Below, one piece after another: positions 54,606 through 64,000 of a stretch of 64,000 nucleotides of DNA. The translations under genes and the position numbers were made by a program. Numbering within the stretch: the stretch's first letter is position 1; each line of letters starts with the position of its first letter. Origin of the DNA: Xanthomonas arboricola pv. guizotiae (GTDB lineage Bacteria > Pseudomonadota > Gammaproteobacteria > Xanthomonadales > Xanthomonadaceae); assembly GCF_002940205.1 (NCBI RefSeq), contig NZ_MDSK01000020.1, positions 27,738-91,737 of the forward strand, read 5' to 3'. The notes beneath the pieces were generated by a model. It worked only from the letters and a program-made list of their open reading frames with translations. It was not told the DNA's origin and did not search any database.

Positions 54606-56809
54606 GCGCGCAGCACCTCGGGCAGATGCGGCAGCAGCTTGTCCAGCGTCACCGGGTAATCGCGGACGCGCACGCCGGTGGCGTTGTAGACCGCATTGGC
54701 GATCGCCGCGGCCACCCCGCAGATGCCCAGCTCGCCGACACCCTTGGCCTTCATCGGCGACGACATCGGGTCGCTTTCTTCCAGGAAGACCACGTCCTGA
54801 TGCGGGATGTCCGCATGCACCGGCACTTCGTAACCGGCCAGGTCGTGATTGACGAAGAAGCCCAGCCGCTTGTCCACCGCCAACTCTTCCATCAGTGCCG
54901 CACCCGCGCCCATGGTCATGCCGCCGATGACCTGGCTGCGCGCAGACTTGGGATTGAGGATGCGCCCTGCCGCGCACACCGCGAGCATGCGGCGGATGCG
55001 CACCTCGGCGGTGGCCACATCCACGCCGACTTCGACAAAGTGCGCGCCAAAGGTGGATAGCTGATGCGTCTTGGAAAGCTCGCCGAACTCGATCTTGTCC
55101 TCCACCACCAGGGCGCCATTGACCGCGGCATCACCGAGCGCGATGCGCTTGCCGCCGGCACGCACATGGCTGTCGGCGAATTCGGCCTTGGCCGGGTCCA
55201 GCCCCAACTGCTTGGCCACGGCTTCGCGCAGTTCCACTGCCGCGGCATACACACCGGCAGTGGAACTGTTCGCACCCCACTGGCCGCCGGAACCGGCCGA
55301 GGCAGGAAAGCTGGAATCGCCCAGGCGCACGTCCACCCAATCCAGCGGCACGCCCATCATCTCCGCAGCGGTCTGCGCAATGATGGTGTAGGAGCCGGTG
55401 CCGATATCGGTCATGTCGGTTTCCACCACCACCCGGCCGCCCTGCTCCAGTCGCATGCGTGCGCCGGAGGTCATCACCGGCGCATTGCGGAACGCGGCCG
55501 CCACGCCCATGCCGACCAACCAGCGCCCATCGCGGTTGCTGGCCGGCTTGGCCTTGCGCCTGGACCAGTCGAAACGCTTTGCGCCGTCTTCCAGGCACTT
55601 GACCAACTGGCGCTGCGAGAACGGACGCTGCGGGTTTTCCGGATCCACCTGGGTGTCGTTGACGATACGGAACCTGACCGGATCCATGGCCAGCTTCTCG
55701 GCCATCTCGTCCATGGCCACTTCCAGTGCCATCAGGCCCGGCGCCTCGCCCGGCGCGCGCATCGCGTTGCCCTCGGGCAGATCGAGCACGGCCAGGCGCG
55801 TGGAGATCAACCGATTGGCGCCGGCGTACAGCAACTGGGTCTGCGCGGCCGCGATTTCCGGGCCGCCCTCGGGCAGGTCGCCGGACCAGCTCTCGTGGGC
55901 GATCGCGGTGATCTTGCCATCGCGCTGTGCACCGATACGGATGCGCTGCACGGTGGCCGGGCGGTGCGTGGCGTTGTTGAAGATCAGCGGCCGCGGCAGC
56001 ATCACCTTGACCGGGCGTCCGACCTGACGCGCGGCCAGGGCGGCGAGCACTGCATCGGCACGCAGGAACAGCTTGCCGCCGAAGCCGCCACCGATGTACG
56101 GCGACATCAGACGCACGTTGTCGCGCGGGATGCCCAGCGTCTTGGCCAGATCGCCCGCGCCCCAGTCGATCATCTGATTGGAGGTCCACACGCTCAGCTT
56201 GTCGCCTTCCCACATCGCGATCGACGCGTGCGGCTCCATCATCGCGTGCGAATGATCGGGCGTGGTGTATTCGGCATCCAGCTGCACCGGCGCGGCCGCG
56301 AAGGCGCTATCGAAGTTGCCCACCGCACTGTTCGGCGCCCCGCCCTCCTCGGTGACCTTGGCGCCATCGCGGGCCTTTTCCAGATCGTAGGCGCCGACCT
56401 GGCGACCGTAGTCGACCTTGATCAGCTGACCTGCGGCGCGTGCCTGCTCGAAGGTCTCGGCAACCACCACCGCAATGGCCTGGTGGTAATGCTGGATCTC
56501 CGGGCCGCCGAGCAGCTTGGCCGTGTTGCGCTTGCCCTTCTGCAACTTGCCTGCATTCTGCGCGGTGACGATGCCGAGCACGCCCGGCGCGTTGCGCGCA
56601 GCGCTCAGATCGATGCTGCGAATGCTGCCCTTGGAGATGCCGGCGCCAACGATATGGCCGTAGGCGGCACGGCCTGGCAGATCGTGATGCTCGTACGCGT
56701 ACGGTGCCTGCCCGGTGGTCTTGAGCGGACCGTCGATACGATCGACCGGCTTGCCGACCACCTTGAGCTGGTCGATGGGATTGGTACTGGCGGGAGTGTC
56801 GAATTTCAT
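54602..56809 (-). CDS. paoC: Aldehyde oxidoreductase molybdenum-binding subunit (PaoC-like)
   Basis: A 735-residue large subunit of the xanthine oxidase family. It has an N-terminal a/b hammerhead domain (GRAAYGHIVGAGISKGSIRSID) and molybdopterin-binding segments YIGGGFGGKL (about 237), AMRAPGEAPG, GTGSYTIIAQ and GQWGANSSTAG. The catalytic glutamate is in KGVGELGICG (about 693). It oxidises aldehydes in the periplasm together with PaoA and PaoB. The start is 1 base after the paoB stop and the stop overlaps xdhC. No Tat signal is expected on this subunit; it travels with PaoA. Confidence 0.93.
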   Translation of the reverse strand: MKFDTPASTNPIDQLKVVGKPVDRIDGPLKTTGQAPYAYEHHDLPGRAAYGHIVGAGISKGSIRSIDLSAARNAPGVLGIVTAQNAGKLQKGKRNTAKLLGGPEIQHYHQAIAVVVAETFEQARAAGQLIKVDYGRQVGAYDLEKARDGAKVTEEGGAPNSAVGNFDSAFAAAPVQLDAEYTTPDHSHAMMEPHASIAMWEGDKLSVWTSNQMIDWGAGDLAKTLGIPRDNVRLMSPYIGGGFGGKLFLRADAVLAALAARQVGRPVKVMLPRPLIFNNATHRPATVQRIRIGAQRDGKITAIAHESWSGDLPEGGPEIAAAQTQLLYAGANRLISTRLAVLDLPEGNAMRAPGEAPGLMALEVAMDEMAEKLAMDPVRFRIVNDTQVDPENPQRPFSQRQLVKCLEDGAKRFDWSRRKAKPASNRDGRWLVGMGVAAAFRNAPVMTSGARMRLEQGGRVVVETDMTDIGTGSYTIIAQTAAEMMGVPLDWVDVRLGDSSFPASAGSGGQWGANSSTAGVYAAAVELREAVAKQLGLDPAKAEFADSHVRAGGKRIALGDAAVNGALVVEDKIEFGELSKTHQLSTFGAHFVEVGVDVATAEVRIRRMLAVCAAGRILNPKSARSQVIGGMTMGAGAALMEELAVDKRLGFFVNHDLAGYEVPVHADIPHQDVVFLEESDPMSSPMKAKGVGELGICGVAAAIANAVYNATGVRVRDYPVTLDKLLPHLPEVLRA

Positions 56810-56810
56810 A

Positions 56811-57761
56811 TCAGGCCCTCGTGTCGGCCAGGATCGCGGTCAAGGTGCGCTCGACCAGCGGCAGCTTGAAGGCGTTGTGTTCGGTAGGTTGTGCGCCGTC
56901 GAGCAGCACGGAGGCGATCGCACGCACGCCCTGGCGCGACTGTGCTTCGGCCGCTTCGCTGCGCCACGGCTTGTGGGCGACACCGCCGACACCGACACGC
57001 ACGCTGCCATCGCGTTGCACGACTGCCGCAACCGACACCAGGGCGAATGCGTAGGAGGCACGATCGCGCACCTTGCGGTAGACATGCGTGCCGCCCAGCG
57101 GCTTGGGCAGGCGCACCGCGGTGATCAGCTCGCCGCGTTCCAGCACGGTTTCCAGATGCGGCGTCTTGCCAGGCGCACGGTAGAACTCGGACAACGGCAC
57201 CGCACGCGTCTGTCCATCCGGACGCACCGTTTCGACCACCGCATCCAGCACGCGCATGGCAATGGCCATGTCGCTGGGATGGGTGGCGATGCACTGCTCG
57301 CTCACGCCGATCACCGCCAACTGCCGGTTGAAGCCACCGATCGCCGCGCAGCCGCTACCCGGCAGGCGCTTGTTGCACGGCTGGTTGGTGTCGTAGAAAT
57401 ACGGGCACCGCGTCCGCTGCAACAGATTGCCTGCGGTGGTGGCGCGGTTGCGCAACTGCCCCGACGCACCTGCCAGCAATGCGCGCGACAGCACCGCGTA
57501 ATCGCGACGCACGCGCGCATCGGCTGCCAGGTCGGTATTGCGCACCAGGGCACCGATACGCAGGCCGCCGTCCGGCGTTGCCTCGATGGTATCCAGGCTC
57601 AGCCCGTTGACATCGATCAGATGCGAGGGCGTCTCGATCTGCAGTTTCATCAGATCGAGCAGGTTTGTGCCGCCGGCGATGAACTTGGCGCCGGGCTGGC
57701 GCGCCGCCTTGGCCGCAGCGTCGGCGGGCGAGGTCGCGCGCTCGTAGCTAAACGCCTTCAT
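56811..57761 (-). CDS. paoB: Aldehyde oxidoreductase FAD-binding subunit (PaoB-like)
   Basis: A 316-residue FAD-binding subunit. It starts [15 protein letters not shown] and has [15 protein letters not shown] (FAD pyrophosphate loop, about 27-41), [23 protein letters not shown] and the Cys-rich insert [20 protein letters not shown], which in PaoB binds an extra [4Fe-4S] cluster. The ATG overlaps the paoA stop by four bases (ATGA). It passes electrons between the iron-sulfur and molybdenum subunits. Confidence 0.93.
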   Translation of the reverse strand: MKAFSYERATSPADAAAKAARQPGAKFIAGGTNLLDLMKLQIETPSHLIDVNGLSLDTIEATPDGGLRIGALVRNTDLAADARVRRDYAVLSRALLAGASGQLRNRATTAGNLLQRTRCPYFYDTNQPCNKRLPGSGCAAIGGFNRQLAVIGVSEQCIATHPSDMAIAMRVLDAVVETVRPDGQTRAVPLSEFYRAPGKTPHLETVLERGELITAVRLPKPLGGTHVYRKVRDRASYAFALVSVAAVVQRDGSVRVGVGGVAHKPWRSEAAEAQSRQGVRAIASVLLDGAQPTEHNAFKLPLVERTLTAILADTRA

Positions 57762-58408
57762 GCGCGCTCTCCTGCGACAGCGTTGATCGCATCGACGATG
57801 TTGGAATACGCGCCGCAACGGCAGATGTTTCCGCTCATCCGCTCCTGCAATTCCGGCGTGGTGAGCCTGGTCTTGGCGGTCAGATCGTCGGTGACATGGC
57901 TGGGAATGCCGCGCTTGACTTCGTCCAGCACCGCCACTGCCGAACAGATCTGCCCGGGCGTGCAATAGCCGCACTGGTATCCATCGTGCTTGACGAAGGC
58001 CGCCTGCATCGGATGCAGCTTGTCCGGCGTGCCCAGGCCCTCGATGGTGGTGATCTTGCCGCCCTGGTGCATCACCGCCAGCGACAGGCAGGAGTTCATC
58101 CGCTGACCGTCGACGATCACCGTACAGGCACCGCATTGGCCATGGTCGCAGCCTTTCTTGGTGCCGGTCAGATGCAGATGTTCGCGCAGGGCATCCAGCA
58201 AGGTGGTGCGGTTGTCCAGGGTCAGCGTCACCGGCTTGCCGTTGACTTCGAACGCGACCTGGCTCGATGCGTTGGCAGGCTCGACTGCCTGACGCTGCGA
58301 CATCGCATTGGCTGCAGTGGCGGCCATCGACTGGGTTGCGGCAACGCTGGCTGCCGACGCCGTGCCAGCGATCAGTACCTCGCGACGGGTCATCTTGATA
58401 TCTCTCAT
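57758..58408 (-). CDS. paoA: Aldehyde oxidoreductase [2Fe-2S] subunit (PaoA-like)
   Basis: A 216-residue iron-sulfur subunit. The N-terminus has a twin-arginine signal ([20 protein letters not shown]), so the enzyme is exported folded. The two [2Fe-2S] sites are visible: the plant-type ferredoxin motif [18 protein letters not shown] with C at LSLA-adjacent NSCLS, and the C-terminal QCGYCTPGQ with [12 protein letters not shown] 58408 has GGAGA upstream and places the Tat motif correctly. It is the first gene of paoABC-xdhC. The operon promoter must lie in 58409-58958. Confidence 0.94.
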   Translation of the reverse strand: MRDIKMTRREVLIAGTASAASVAATQSMAATAANAMSQRQAVEPANASSQVAFEVNGKPVTLTLDNRTTLLDALREHLHLTGTKKGCDHGQCGACTVIVDGQRMNSCLSLAVMHQGGKITTIEGLGTPDKLHPMQAAFVKHDGYQCGYCTPGQICSAVAVLDEVKRGIPSHVTDDLTAKTRLTTPELQERMSGNICRCGAYSNIVDAINAVAGERA

Positions 58409-58958
58409 GGCTGGCATCTCCAACAATGCTGGCTTATACAGTTCTTAAACAATGTGCAGCGCGACCGGTCACAATCGCGTGAGCATGCGGCGAGTATGTG
58501 CGGGCGCGAATCAGCGGTATGGCCTGATTCTAGAGGCGCTGCAGGCGGGCATTGACGGCATGGACTGCATGCGCCTATGAAACGCGCTCATCATTGTTGG
58601 AATGGGTTGCGTGCTCGCTGCACAACGCCCGTGCGTGCTGGCAACCGATGTCTTGCAGCGCGCCGCAGCGTCTTGATGTGCTTCGAGATCCCTGCGTGAG
58701 CCGACGGCAACGATGGCATCTCCGTCGGTGCGCCTGCGTCTGTCTCCACGCTGCGCCGTGCTCGTCCAGCGCATCCGGATGCACTGCATCGCGAATATCC
58801 GGACCGAACGGCCAACGTGGCGCAGCTCCCAAGGCGTGGCGGGCAGTCCTCAGCTGGCCATGAATCGTGTGGGCGTTGCGAGGTGTGCGAGTGAGATCTG
58901 CCGATTCCACGCAGCGGCCGCGCCGGCCTGACGGCAAGCGCGGCACTTTCAGCCAGCT
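58409..58958. other. gene-free gap upstream of paoA
   Basis: About 550 bases without a credible gene. It must contain the paoA promoter but no clear box could be identified. Confidence 0.5.
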
Positions 58959-59966
58959 CTAGAATTCCAGCACGATCTTGCCCAGATGGCCGCCTGCCTG
59001 CTGCAGCGCGAAGGCGTCGGCAATATCGTCGAGCGCGAAGGCGCGATCCATCACCGGCCGCAGCGGCAACGCATCCAGTGCACGCACCAGCTGCTGTTGA
59101 TGCGTGCGGCTGCCGACCACCAGCCCGTGCAGGCGCTGCTGCCGGCCCATCATTTCCGCGGTCGGCACCGGACCCGCTGCGCCGGTCAACACGCCGATCA
59201 AGGCGATATGTCCGCCCACCCGCGCAGCGCGGATCGATTGCGCCAACGTGCCCGGCCCACCGACCTCGACCACGTGATCCACGCCACGGCCGTTGGTGAT
59301 CTCCAGCACCTGCGCCGACCACTCGGCATGCTGTCGATAATTGATGACATGGTCTGCGCCCAGCGCGCGCGCCTTGGCCAGTTTTTCGTCGGACGACGAT
59401 GTCGCGGTGACGGTGGCACCCATTGCCTTTGCGAACTGCAATGCGAAGATCGACACACCGCCGGTGCCGAGCACCAGCACGCTGTCGCCGGCCTTGAGTC
59501 CGCCGTTGACCACCAGGGCGCGCCATGCGGTGACGCCGGCCGTGGTCAAGGTCGCCGCTTCGGCATGGCTGTAGCCGGCCGGGGCATGCGTAAACGCGTG
59601 CGCGGCCGCCACGGCAACAGAGCGTGCATAGCCATCGACGCCATCGCCGGGCGTGGTGGCAAAGCCGGCATGCAGCGGCTCGCCATCCAGCCACTCGGGG
59701 AAGAAGGTGGACACCACACGATCGCCGACGGCGAACTCATCCACCTCAGGTCCGACGGCTTCCACCACGCCGGCACCATCGGACATGGGGATGCGGCCGT
59801 CAGCGGTCGGCATCTGCCCCGACACCACGCCAAGGTCATGGAAATTCAGCGAGCTTGCATGCAGCCGCACCCTGATCTGACCGCGTGCCGGCTGCCCGGG
59901 GTCGGGCAAGGCAACAGCATGTAATGCCTGCAGGCCTGCAGGCTGGGCTAGACGAATCGCGCGCAT
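58959..59966 (-). CDS. MDR-family NAD(P)-dependent oxidoreductase
   Basis: A 335-residue medium-chain dehydrogenase/reductase. The GroES-like N-domain has SLNFHDLGVVSGQMP and PMSDGAGVVEAVG. The Rossmann domain has VLVLGTGGVSIFALQFAKAMGA (about 165-186) and HVINYR. The Cys ligands of catalytic zinc are missing, which fits the quinone oxidoreductase-type branch. The substrate is unknown. AAGGAG lies 8 bases before ATG 59966. It is divergent from the GGDEF gene. Confidence 0.88.
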   Translation of the reverse strand: MRAIRLAQPAGLQALHAVALPDPGQPARGQIRVRLHASSLNFHDLGVVSGQMPTADGRIPMSDGAGVVEAVGPEVDEFAVGDRVVSTFFPEWLDGEPLHAGFATTPGDGVDGYARSVAVAAAHAFTHAPAGYSHAEAATLTTAGVTAWRALVVNGGLKAGDSVLVLGTGGVSIFALQFAKAMGATVTATSSSDEKLAKARALGADHVINYRQHAEWSAQVLEITNGRGVDHVVEVGGPGTLAQSIRAARVGGHIALIGVLTGAAGPVPTAEMMGRQQRLHGLVVGSRTHQQQLVRALDALPLRPVMDRAFALDDIADAFALQQAGGHLGKIVLEF

Positions 59967-60233
59967 GGGGCGCTCCTTGCTGTGATCGATCTTCGGGATA
60001 GCACGCCGGGCGTTATCCGCATGCAGCTGGCTTTCGGCTCTGCTGCTGGCTGCGTGTTTCCTCGCCGGGGCGAGCGCGGTGTCACAGCAGGCTGGACAGC
60101 AGCGCAGTCGCACGCCGGGTGGGCAGCCGCGCCATGCATGAGGCATCAATCACAGATCGGCATTGCGCCACATGATGCAAACGATTCCACGCGGCGCCCA
60201 CAGCTAAGCTGGCACAGCGGTTGCAACACCCTG

Positions 60234-61739
60234 ATGTCCAGACAGGTAACTCACGTGACATCACCCGGCAAGCGGCGACGGCAACGAGCACAACGCATCG
60301 CGCTGCACTTCGTGCTGAGCATTTCGTGCCTGCTGCTGCTTGGTTCGGAATACTGGTCGATCCACGACGAGCGCGCGAGCGCGCTACGCACGGCCGAAGC
60401 GCAGTCGTTGAATCTCGCCAATTCGCTGGCGCAGCATGCCAGCGACACCCTGACCATCGCCGATGCCGTGCTGTCGGGGTTGGTGTCGCGGGTGGAGCAC
60501 GACCAGGGCTCGGCCAACGCGCGACTGGTCATGCATGATTTTCTGGTGCATGAAGCGCGTCGCTCGGACCGGCTGCATGGCATCTTCATCTATGCGGCCG
60601 ATGGCAGCTGGGTGAGTTCGTCGCTGGACAGCACGCCCAGGACCCACAACAACGCCGATCGCGCCTATTTCAAATATCACCGCGACCATCGCGACGCCTT
60701 GTCGCTGGTCGGGCCGCCGGTGCAGAGCCGCTCCGATGGCAGTTGGGTGCTCACCTTGAGCCGGCGCCTCAACACCCCCCGCGGCGAATTTGCCGGCGTG
60801 GTCCTGGTCACGCTGCAACTGAAGTATTTCCAGAACTACTACAGCACCTTCGAGGTCGGCCCGAACGGCACCATCGGCATGACCAATGACGACGGCATCG
60901 TGCTGGTGCGTCGGCCCGACAAACCGGGCGTGATCGGCACCTCGATCGCAGGCACCTCGATCTACGTCGCCATGCGCGCGCGCAGGCACGGCACGGCCAC
61001 CTATCGTTCGCCGATCGACGGCGTGGAGCGCATTTCCAGCTTCGCGCCAGCGCAAGCCTATCCATTGACCGTATTGACCGGCGTCGCGGTCGATGACGCA
61101 TTGGCCAACTGGCGGCAGTCCGCGCGCCAGCGGATCGTGATCGCCACCCTGGGATGCGCGTTGCTGTTGGGCGTCGGTATCTGGCTGGATCTGCAGCTAC
61201 GCCGCATGCATCGCGACGAAGACAAACTCAGCTCCGAAGCCTGGATAGATGCACTCACCGGCATTGCCAACCGCCGTGCGTTCGACCACCGGCTCTCGCG
61301 TGCCCTGCAGCAGGCGGTGCATCGACAGGCGCCGCTGTCGGTGCTGATGATCGATGTCGATCATTTCAAGCTGTACAACGACACTTACGGCCACGTCAAC
61401 GGCGATGCCTGCCTGCGCCTGATCGCGGGCGCGATTGCCGGCTGCTCGCGGCGCAGCGAAGACATTGCCGCGCGCTACGGCGGCGAAGAGTTCGGCATGA
61501 TCCTGCCGCAGACGGATGCCGCCGGCGCACTGCGGCTGGCCGACGCGATCCGCAGCGCCGTCGCCGGGCTCGGCCTGATCCACCTGTCCAGCCCGACCAG
61601 CGCGCACGTCACCGTCAGCGTCGGCGCAGCGACGTTCGAACCGGGCGAAACGCCACGCACCCCGGATGCCTTCGTGCACGACGCCGACTCGGCGTTGTAT
61701 CGCGCCAAGCAGAACGGCCGCGACCGGACGTCGGCGTAG
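60234..61739 (+). CDS. Membrane diguanylate cyclase with periplasmic Cache-like sensor
   Basis: A 501-residue protein. A first membrane helix (about 22-42) and a second (about 300-320) bracket a periplasmic double-Cache-like domain (about 45-295; PPVQSRSDGSWVLTLSRRL, GTIGMTNDDGIVLVRRP). The cytoplasmic GGDEF domain (about 340-498) has WIDALTGIANRRAFD, MIDVDHFKLYNDTYGH, the inhibitory I-site RSED five residues before the active motif GGEEF, and ends ALYRAKQNGRDR. It should make c-di-GMP in response to an external ligand. ATG 60234 starts with a basic, non-protein-like preceding frame. Confidence 0.93.
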   Translation: MSRQVTHVTSPGKRRRQRAQRIALHFVLSISCLLLLGSEYWSIHDERASALRTAEAQSLNLANSLAQHASDTLTIADAVLSGLVSRVEHDQGSANARLVMHDFLVHEARRSDRLHGIFIYAADGSWVSSSLDSTPRTHNNADRAYFKYHRDHRDALSLVGPPVQSRSDGSWVLTLSRRLNTPRGEFAGVVLVTLQLKYFQNYYSTFEVGPNGTIGMTNDDGIVLVRRPDKPGVIGTSIAGTSIYVAMRARRHGTATYRSPIDGVERISSFAPAQAYPLTVLTGVAVDDALANWRQSARQRIVIATLGCALLLGVGIWLDLQLRRMHRDEDKLSSEAWIDALTGIANRRAFDHRLSRALQQAVHRQAPLSVLMIDVDHFKLYNDTYGHVNGDACLRLIAGAIAGCSRRSEDIAARYGGEEFGMILPQTDAAGALRLADAIRSAVAGLGLIHLSSPTSAHVTVSVGAATFEPGETPRTPDAFVHDADSALYRAKQNGRDRTSA

Positions 61740-62047
61740 CAACTCACAGTAGAACACTGCGCCCGACACCAGACCGGCGCGCCCCGTTCCCGGAAGCGGC
61801 GTGCGTCAGGCAGGCAGGCAGGCACAGCATGCGTGCGCGGCGTTCTCGCCCACCCGAGGATTGCTCGCGAGGTGTCGTCAGCCACGCTTGGGTCGAGAGG
61901 GGTGAGCGGCGGCGCCGTACCAGCCAGGTCAACCTGCGCGTCACGGCCCTTCGGGACAGCCCGGCCTGCGTCGATGCGAGCCGCGGCCGGCAAGCAAAAG
62001 GCCCGCGCGGTGCGGGCCTTCTGAATGACAAGCAGGCTGGCGGCCGA
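61740..62047. other. gap between convergent genes
   Basis: About 300 bases. It holds a four-unit CAGG repeat at 61807-61822 and the ssb terminator. No gene is seen. Confidence 0.6.
61998..62020 (-). terminator. Intrinsic terminator of ssb
   Basis: On the minus strand: AAGGCCCGC, short loop ACCGC, GCGGGCCTT followed by TTGC. A 9-bp perfect stem 28 bases after the ssb stop with a short T-tract. Confidence 0.75.
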
Positions 62048-62587
62048 TCAGAACGGAATATCGTCGTCGGCGAAGTCGTCCATCGGCGGAGCCGACTGCT
62101 GCGGGGCCGGCTGCTGCCGACGCGGCGCATAGTCCTGACCACCGCCACCGTATCCGCCCCCACCCTGCCCGCCACCGCCGCCTTGCTGGCGCGGTGCCTG
62201 CGAGCGCTGCGGGCGATCGCCGCCCATGCCGCCGCCACCGCCGCCGCCTTCACCACGGCCGCCGAGCATCTGCATCTCGTTGGCGACGATGTCGGTGCTG
62301 TATTTTTCCACACCGTCCTGGCCGGTGTACTTGTCGTAGCGCAGCTCGCCTTCGACATAGACCTGCGAACCCTTGCGCAGGTATTCGCCAGCGATTTCGC
62401 CCAACTTGCCGAAAAACACCACGCGATGCCACTCGGTGCGTTCCTGGTTATTGCCTTCGCGGTCCTTGCGCATGCTGGTGGTGGCCAGGCTCACGCGCGT
62501 GATCGCCATGCCGGCCTGGGTGTACTTGGTGTCGGGGTCGTTGCCGAGGTTGCCGACGAGGATGACTTTATTGATGCCGCGGGCCAT
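62048..62587 (-). CDS. ssb: Single-stranded DNA-binding protein
   Basis: A 179-residue SSB. The OB fold (1-110) starts [18 protein letters not shown] and has [33 protein letters not shown]. It is followed by a long Gly/Gln-rich linker (about 112-165) and the acidic tip [10 protein letters not shown] that binds repair and replication partners. Length is typical. It has its own terminator and is convergent with the GGDEF gene. Confidence 0.97.
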   Translation of the reverse strand: MARGINKVILVGNLGNDPDTKYTQAGMAITRVSLATTSMRKDREGNNQERTEWHRVVFFGKLGEIAGEYLRKGSQVYVEGELRYDKYTGQDGVEKYSTDIVANEMQMLGGRGEGGGGGGGMGGDRPQRSQAPRQQGGGGGQGGGGYGGGGQDYAPRRQQPAPQQSAPPMDDFADDDIPF

Positions 62588-62830
62588 AGGTGCTTCCGAG
62601 ATGATGCGCTGGCGCCGGGGGCGCGCAACGGGGAATGTCTGTGCGGCAATGTTACCGCACCTGCCCCTCGACGGCTCCGGCAGGTTGCCGCGTGGAGATG
62701 CCGGGCAAGCGCCCTGCCGGGGGTCGGAAATCCAGCCCACGTGGGCGTTTGCGGCTTTCAGCCGGCCGCGTGGGGCAGTGAATGTGAAGACAGCGGCTGT
62801 GCCCGGCGGGACGGATCCGGCCCGGGCACC

Positions 62831-62836
62831 TATAAT
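62831..62836 (+). promoter_or_regulatory. -10 box TATAAT before the polyprenyl synthase
   Basis: A perfect TATAAT 26 bases before the ATG at 62862. No convincing -35 at the right spacing, so the promoter call is tentative. Confidence 0.45.
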
Positions 62837-62861
62837 CGACGCACATCACGAACGCCTGCGC

Positions 62862-63860
62862 ATGACCATCGCCGAAGACCTCCCCACCGTCCTGGGCCTG
62901 CCCCAGATCCAGTCCCTCGCCGCGCCCGACATGGCCGCGGTCGACGCGCTGATCCGCCGCCGCCTGGCCTCGGACGTCGTGCTGATCAACCAGATCGCCG
63001 ATCACATCATCTCCGCCGGTGGCAAACGCCTGCGCCCGATGCTGGTGATGCTGGCCGGCCACGCGGCTGGCGGCTCCGGCCCGGAGCACCATCAACTGGC
63101 GGCGATCATCGAGTTCATCCACACCTCCACGCTGCTGCACGACGACGTGGTGGACGAATCGGACCTGCGCCGCGGGCGCAGCACCGCCAATGCGCTGTGG
63201 GGCAATGCGCCCAGCGTGCTGGTCGGGGATTTCCTGTATTCGCGCAGCTTCCAGTTGATGGTGGAGCTGGATCGCATGGAAGTCATGCAGATCCTGGCCG
63301 ACACCACCAACCGCATCGCCGAAGGCGAGGTGCTGCAGCTGCTGCACGTGCACAACCCCGACACCGACGAAGCGGCGTACCTGCGCGTGATCGAGCGCAA
63401 GACCGCGGTGCTGTTCGCCGCCGGCACCCGTCTGGGTGCGTTGGCCTCGGGCGCTGATGCGCAGGTGCAGCAGCGCCTGTACGACTACGGCATGCAGTTG
63501 GGCTTCGCCTTCCAGATTGCCGACGACGTGCTCGACTACGCCGCCGATGCCGCGGACCTGGGCAAGAACCTGGGCGACGATCTGGCCGAAGGCAAGGCCA
63601 CGCTGCCGCTGATCCACGCGATGGCGCATTCGGATGCGACCACCCGCGAGCGCCTGCGGCAGATTGTCGAACAAGGCGATGCGGCGGCGATGCCGGAAGT
63701 GCTGGCCGCCATCCATGCCACCGGCGGGCTGGACTACAGCCGTCAACGCGCTGGCGAATATGCCGCCGCCGCCGAACAGGCGCTGGAGAGCCTGCCGCAC
63801 AGCCCCGCCGTGGCAGCGCTACGCGGTCTGGCGCGTTACGCGGTCGAACGCACGCATTGA
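62862..63860 (+). CDS. ispB: All-trans polyprenyl (octaprenyl) diphosphate synthase
   Basis: A 332-residue isoprenyl diphosphate synthase that builds the ubiquinone side chain. The first aspartate-rich motif is LLHDDVVDESDLRRG (about 89-103) and the second is QIADDVLDY (about 218-226). It has SAGGKRLRP at about 51 for substrate binding and GDFLYSRSFQLM. Length and motifs match IspB. The chain length (octa- or otherwise) cannot be read from sequence alone. Confidence 0.92.
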   Translation: MTIAEDLPTVLGLPQIQSLAAPDMAAVDALIRRRLASDVVLINQIADHIISAGGKRLRPMLVMLAGHAAGGSGPEHHQLAAIIEFIHTSTLLHDDVVDESDLRRGRSTANALWGNAPSVLVGDFLYSRSFQLMVELDRMEVMQILADTTNRIAEGEVLQLLHVHNPDTDEAAYLRVIERKTAVLFAAGTRLGALASGADAQVQQRLYDYGMQLGFAFQIADDVLDYAADAADLGKNLGDDLAEGKATLPLIHAMAHSDATTRERLRQIVEQGDAAAMPEVLAAIHATGGLDYSRQRAGEYAAAAEQALESLPHSPAVAALRGLARYAVERTH

Positions 63861-63883
63861 TCCGGCGCGCTTTGCGCGCCGGA
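63861..63883 (+). terminator. Hairpin after ispB
   Basis: TCCGGCGCGC, loop TTT, GCGCGCCGGA directly after the stop codon: a perfect 10-bp stem without a T-tract, followed by a GGGATTGGGGATTGG heptamer-like repeat. Confidence 0.6.
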
Positions 63884-63918
63884 TGGGATTGGGGATTGGC
63901 AAAGGCGGCTAGGGCCTG

Positions 63919-64000
63919 TTAACACATCCGAAGCCCATCAACGACCAGGACGAAGTTGAGGAATCCAAGGAACATGACGTCCAACTTCTCGAAGCGCGTG
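63919..64000 (-). CDS. IS5-family transposase, C-terminal end
   Basis: The minus strand encodes the last 26 residues of a transposase (TRFEKLDVMFLGFLNFVLVV..., stop at 63919). The residues fit the ends of Xanthomonas IS5-family transposases. GGGCCTGTTAACAC (63912 onward) looks like its terminal inverted repeat. The rest lies outside the window. Confidence 0.75.
   Translation of the reverse strand, partial: TRFEKLDVMFLGFLNFVLVVDGLRMC

Noticed and set aside
55064..56869. 601-codon open frame on the plus strand
   Set aside because: Antisense to paoC; shadow frame.
61807..61822. CAGG tetranucleotide repeat as phase-variation switch
   Set aside because: Only four units, and it lies between two convergent genes, not in a coding region or promoter.

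Overview
The window is high-GC DNA from a plant-associated Xanthomonas. This is inferred from several signs: two HrpX-type PIP boxes (one upstream of a candidate type III effector, one upstream of a papain-like secreted protease), a second candidate type III effector with its own chaperone gene, a lipase that ends in the Xanthomonadales T4SS signal domain (XVIPCD), GTAG-type REP elements, and Xanthomonas-style IS3/IS5 remnants. No rRNA, tRNA or CRISPR array was seen.

Layout. 1-2.5 kb: the 3' end of a TonB-dependent receptor gene, then REP elements, then zur. 2.5-7.3 kb (minus strand): gltX-zur, a DUF3616 protein, a nitrilase-family hydrolase, a GNAT acetyltransferase and a small protein coupled to creD. 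7.3-12.3 kb: a split cre envelope-stress locus (creB-creC, then creD), interrupted by a secreted papain-like protease gene on the opposite strand. The creD/protease gap holds both a cre-tag-like repeat and a perfect PIP box. 12.4-14 kb: rlmJ and a GNAT gene. 14-16.4 kb: dispersed palindromes and a candidate type III effector with a C-H-D triad and a full PIP/-10 promoter. 16.4-19.9 kb: mfd. 20.2-28.7 kb: a chemosensory operon (STAS, cheA, poly-HAMP MCP, cheW, REC-EAL phosphodiesterase, cheR, cheB) behind a sigma-28-like promoter. 28.9-35 kb: a phospholipase D-type enzyme, a frameshifted M13 peptidase (pepO-like), a small membrane protein, gpmA and nfi. 35-39.3 kb: two pirins, an OsmC protein and two secreted hypotheticals.

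39.7-44.1 kb is an accessory insertion. A decayed fragment of cstA abuts a chaperone-effector pair, followed by AT-richer DNA with no gene and an IS3-family remnant. The intact cstA-ybdD operon follows. 46.8-49.7 kb: a HAD phosphatase, then an ankyrin-repeat lipoprotein gene next to an XVIPCD lipase gene, which looks like a T4SS immunity/effector pair used against other bacteria. 50-53 kb: a DUF819 membrane protein, small genes and a MobA/MocA-like transferase. 53.6-58.4 kb: a paoABC-type molybdenum aldehyde oxidoreductase operon with an XdhC-like maturation factor. 59-64 kb: an MDR oxidoreductase, a Cache-like/GGDEF cyclase, ssb, a polyprenyl diphosphate synthase and the edge of an IS5-type element.

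Themes are envelope stress and secretion (Cre, HrpX-controlled exported proteins, T4SS toxin), chemotaxis and c-di-GMP signalling, and core maintenance genes. Genes of the T3SS and T4SS machineries are not in the window.
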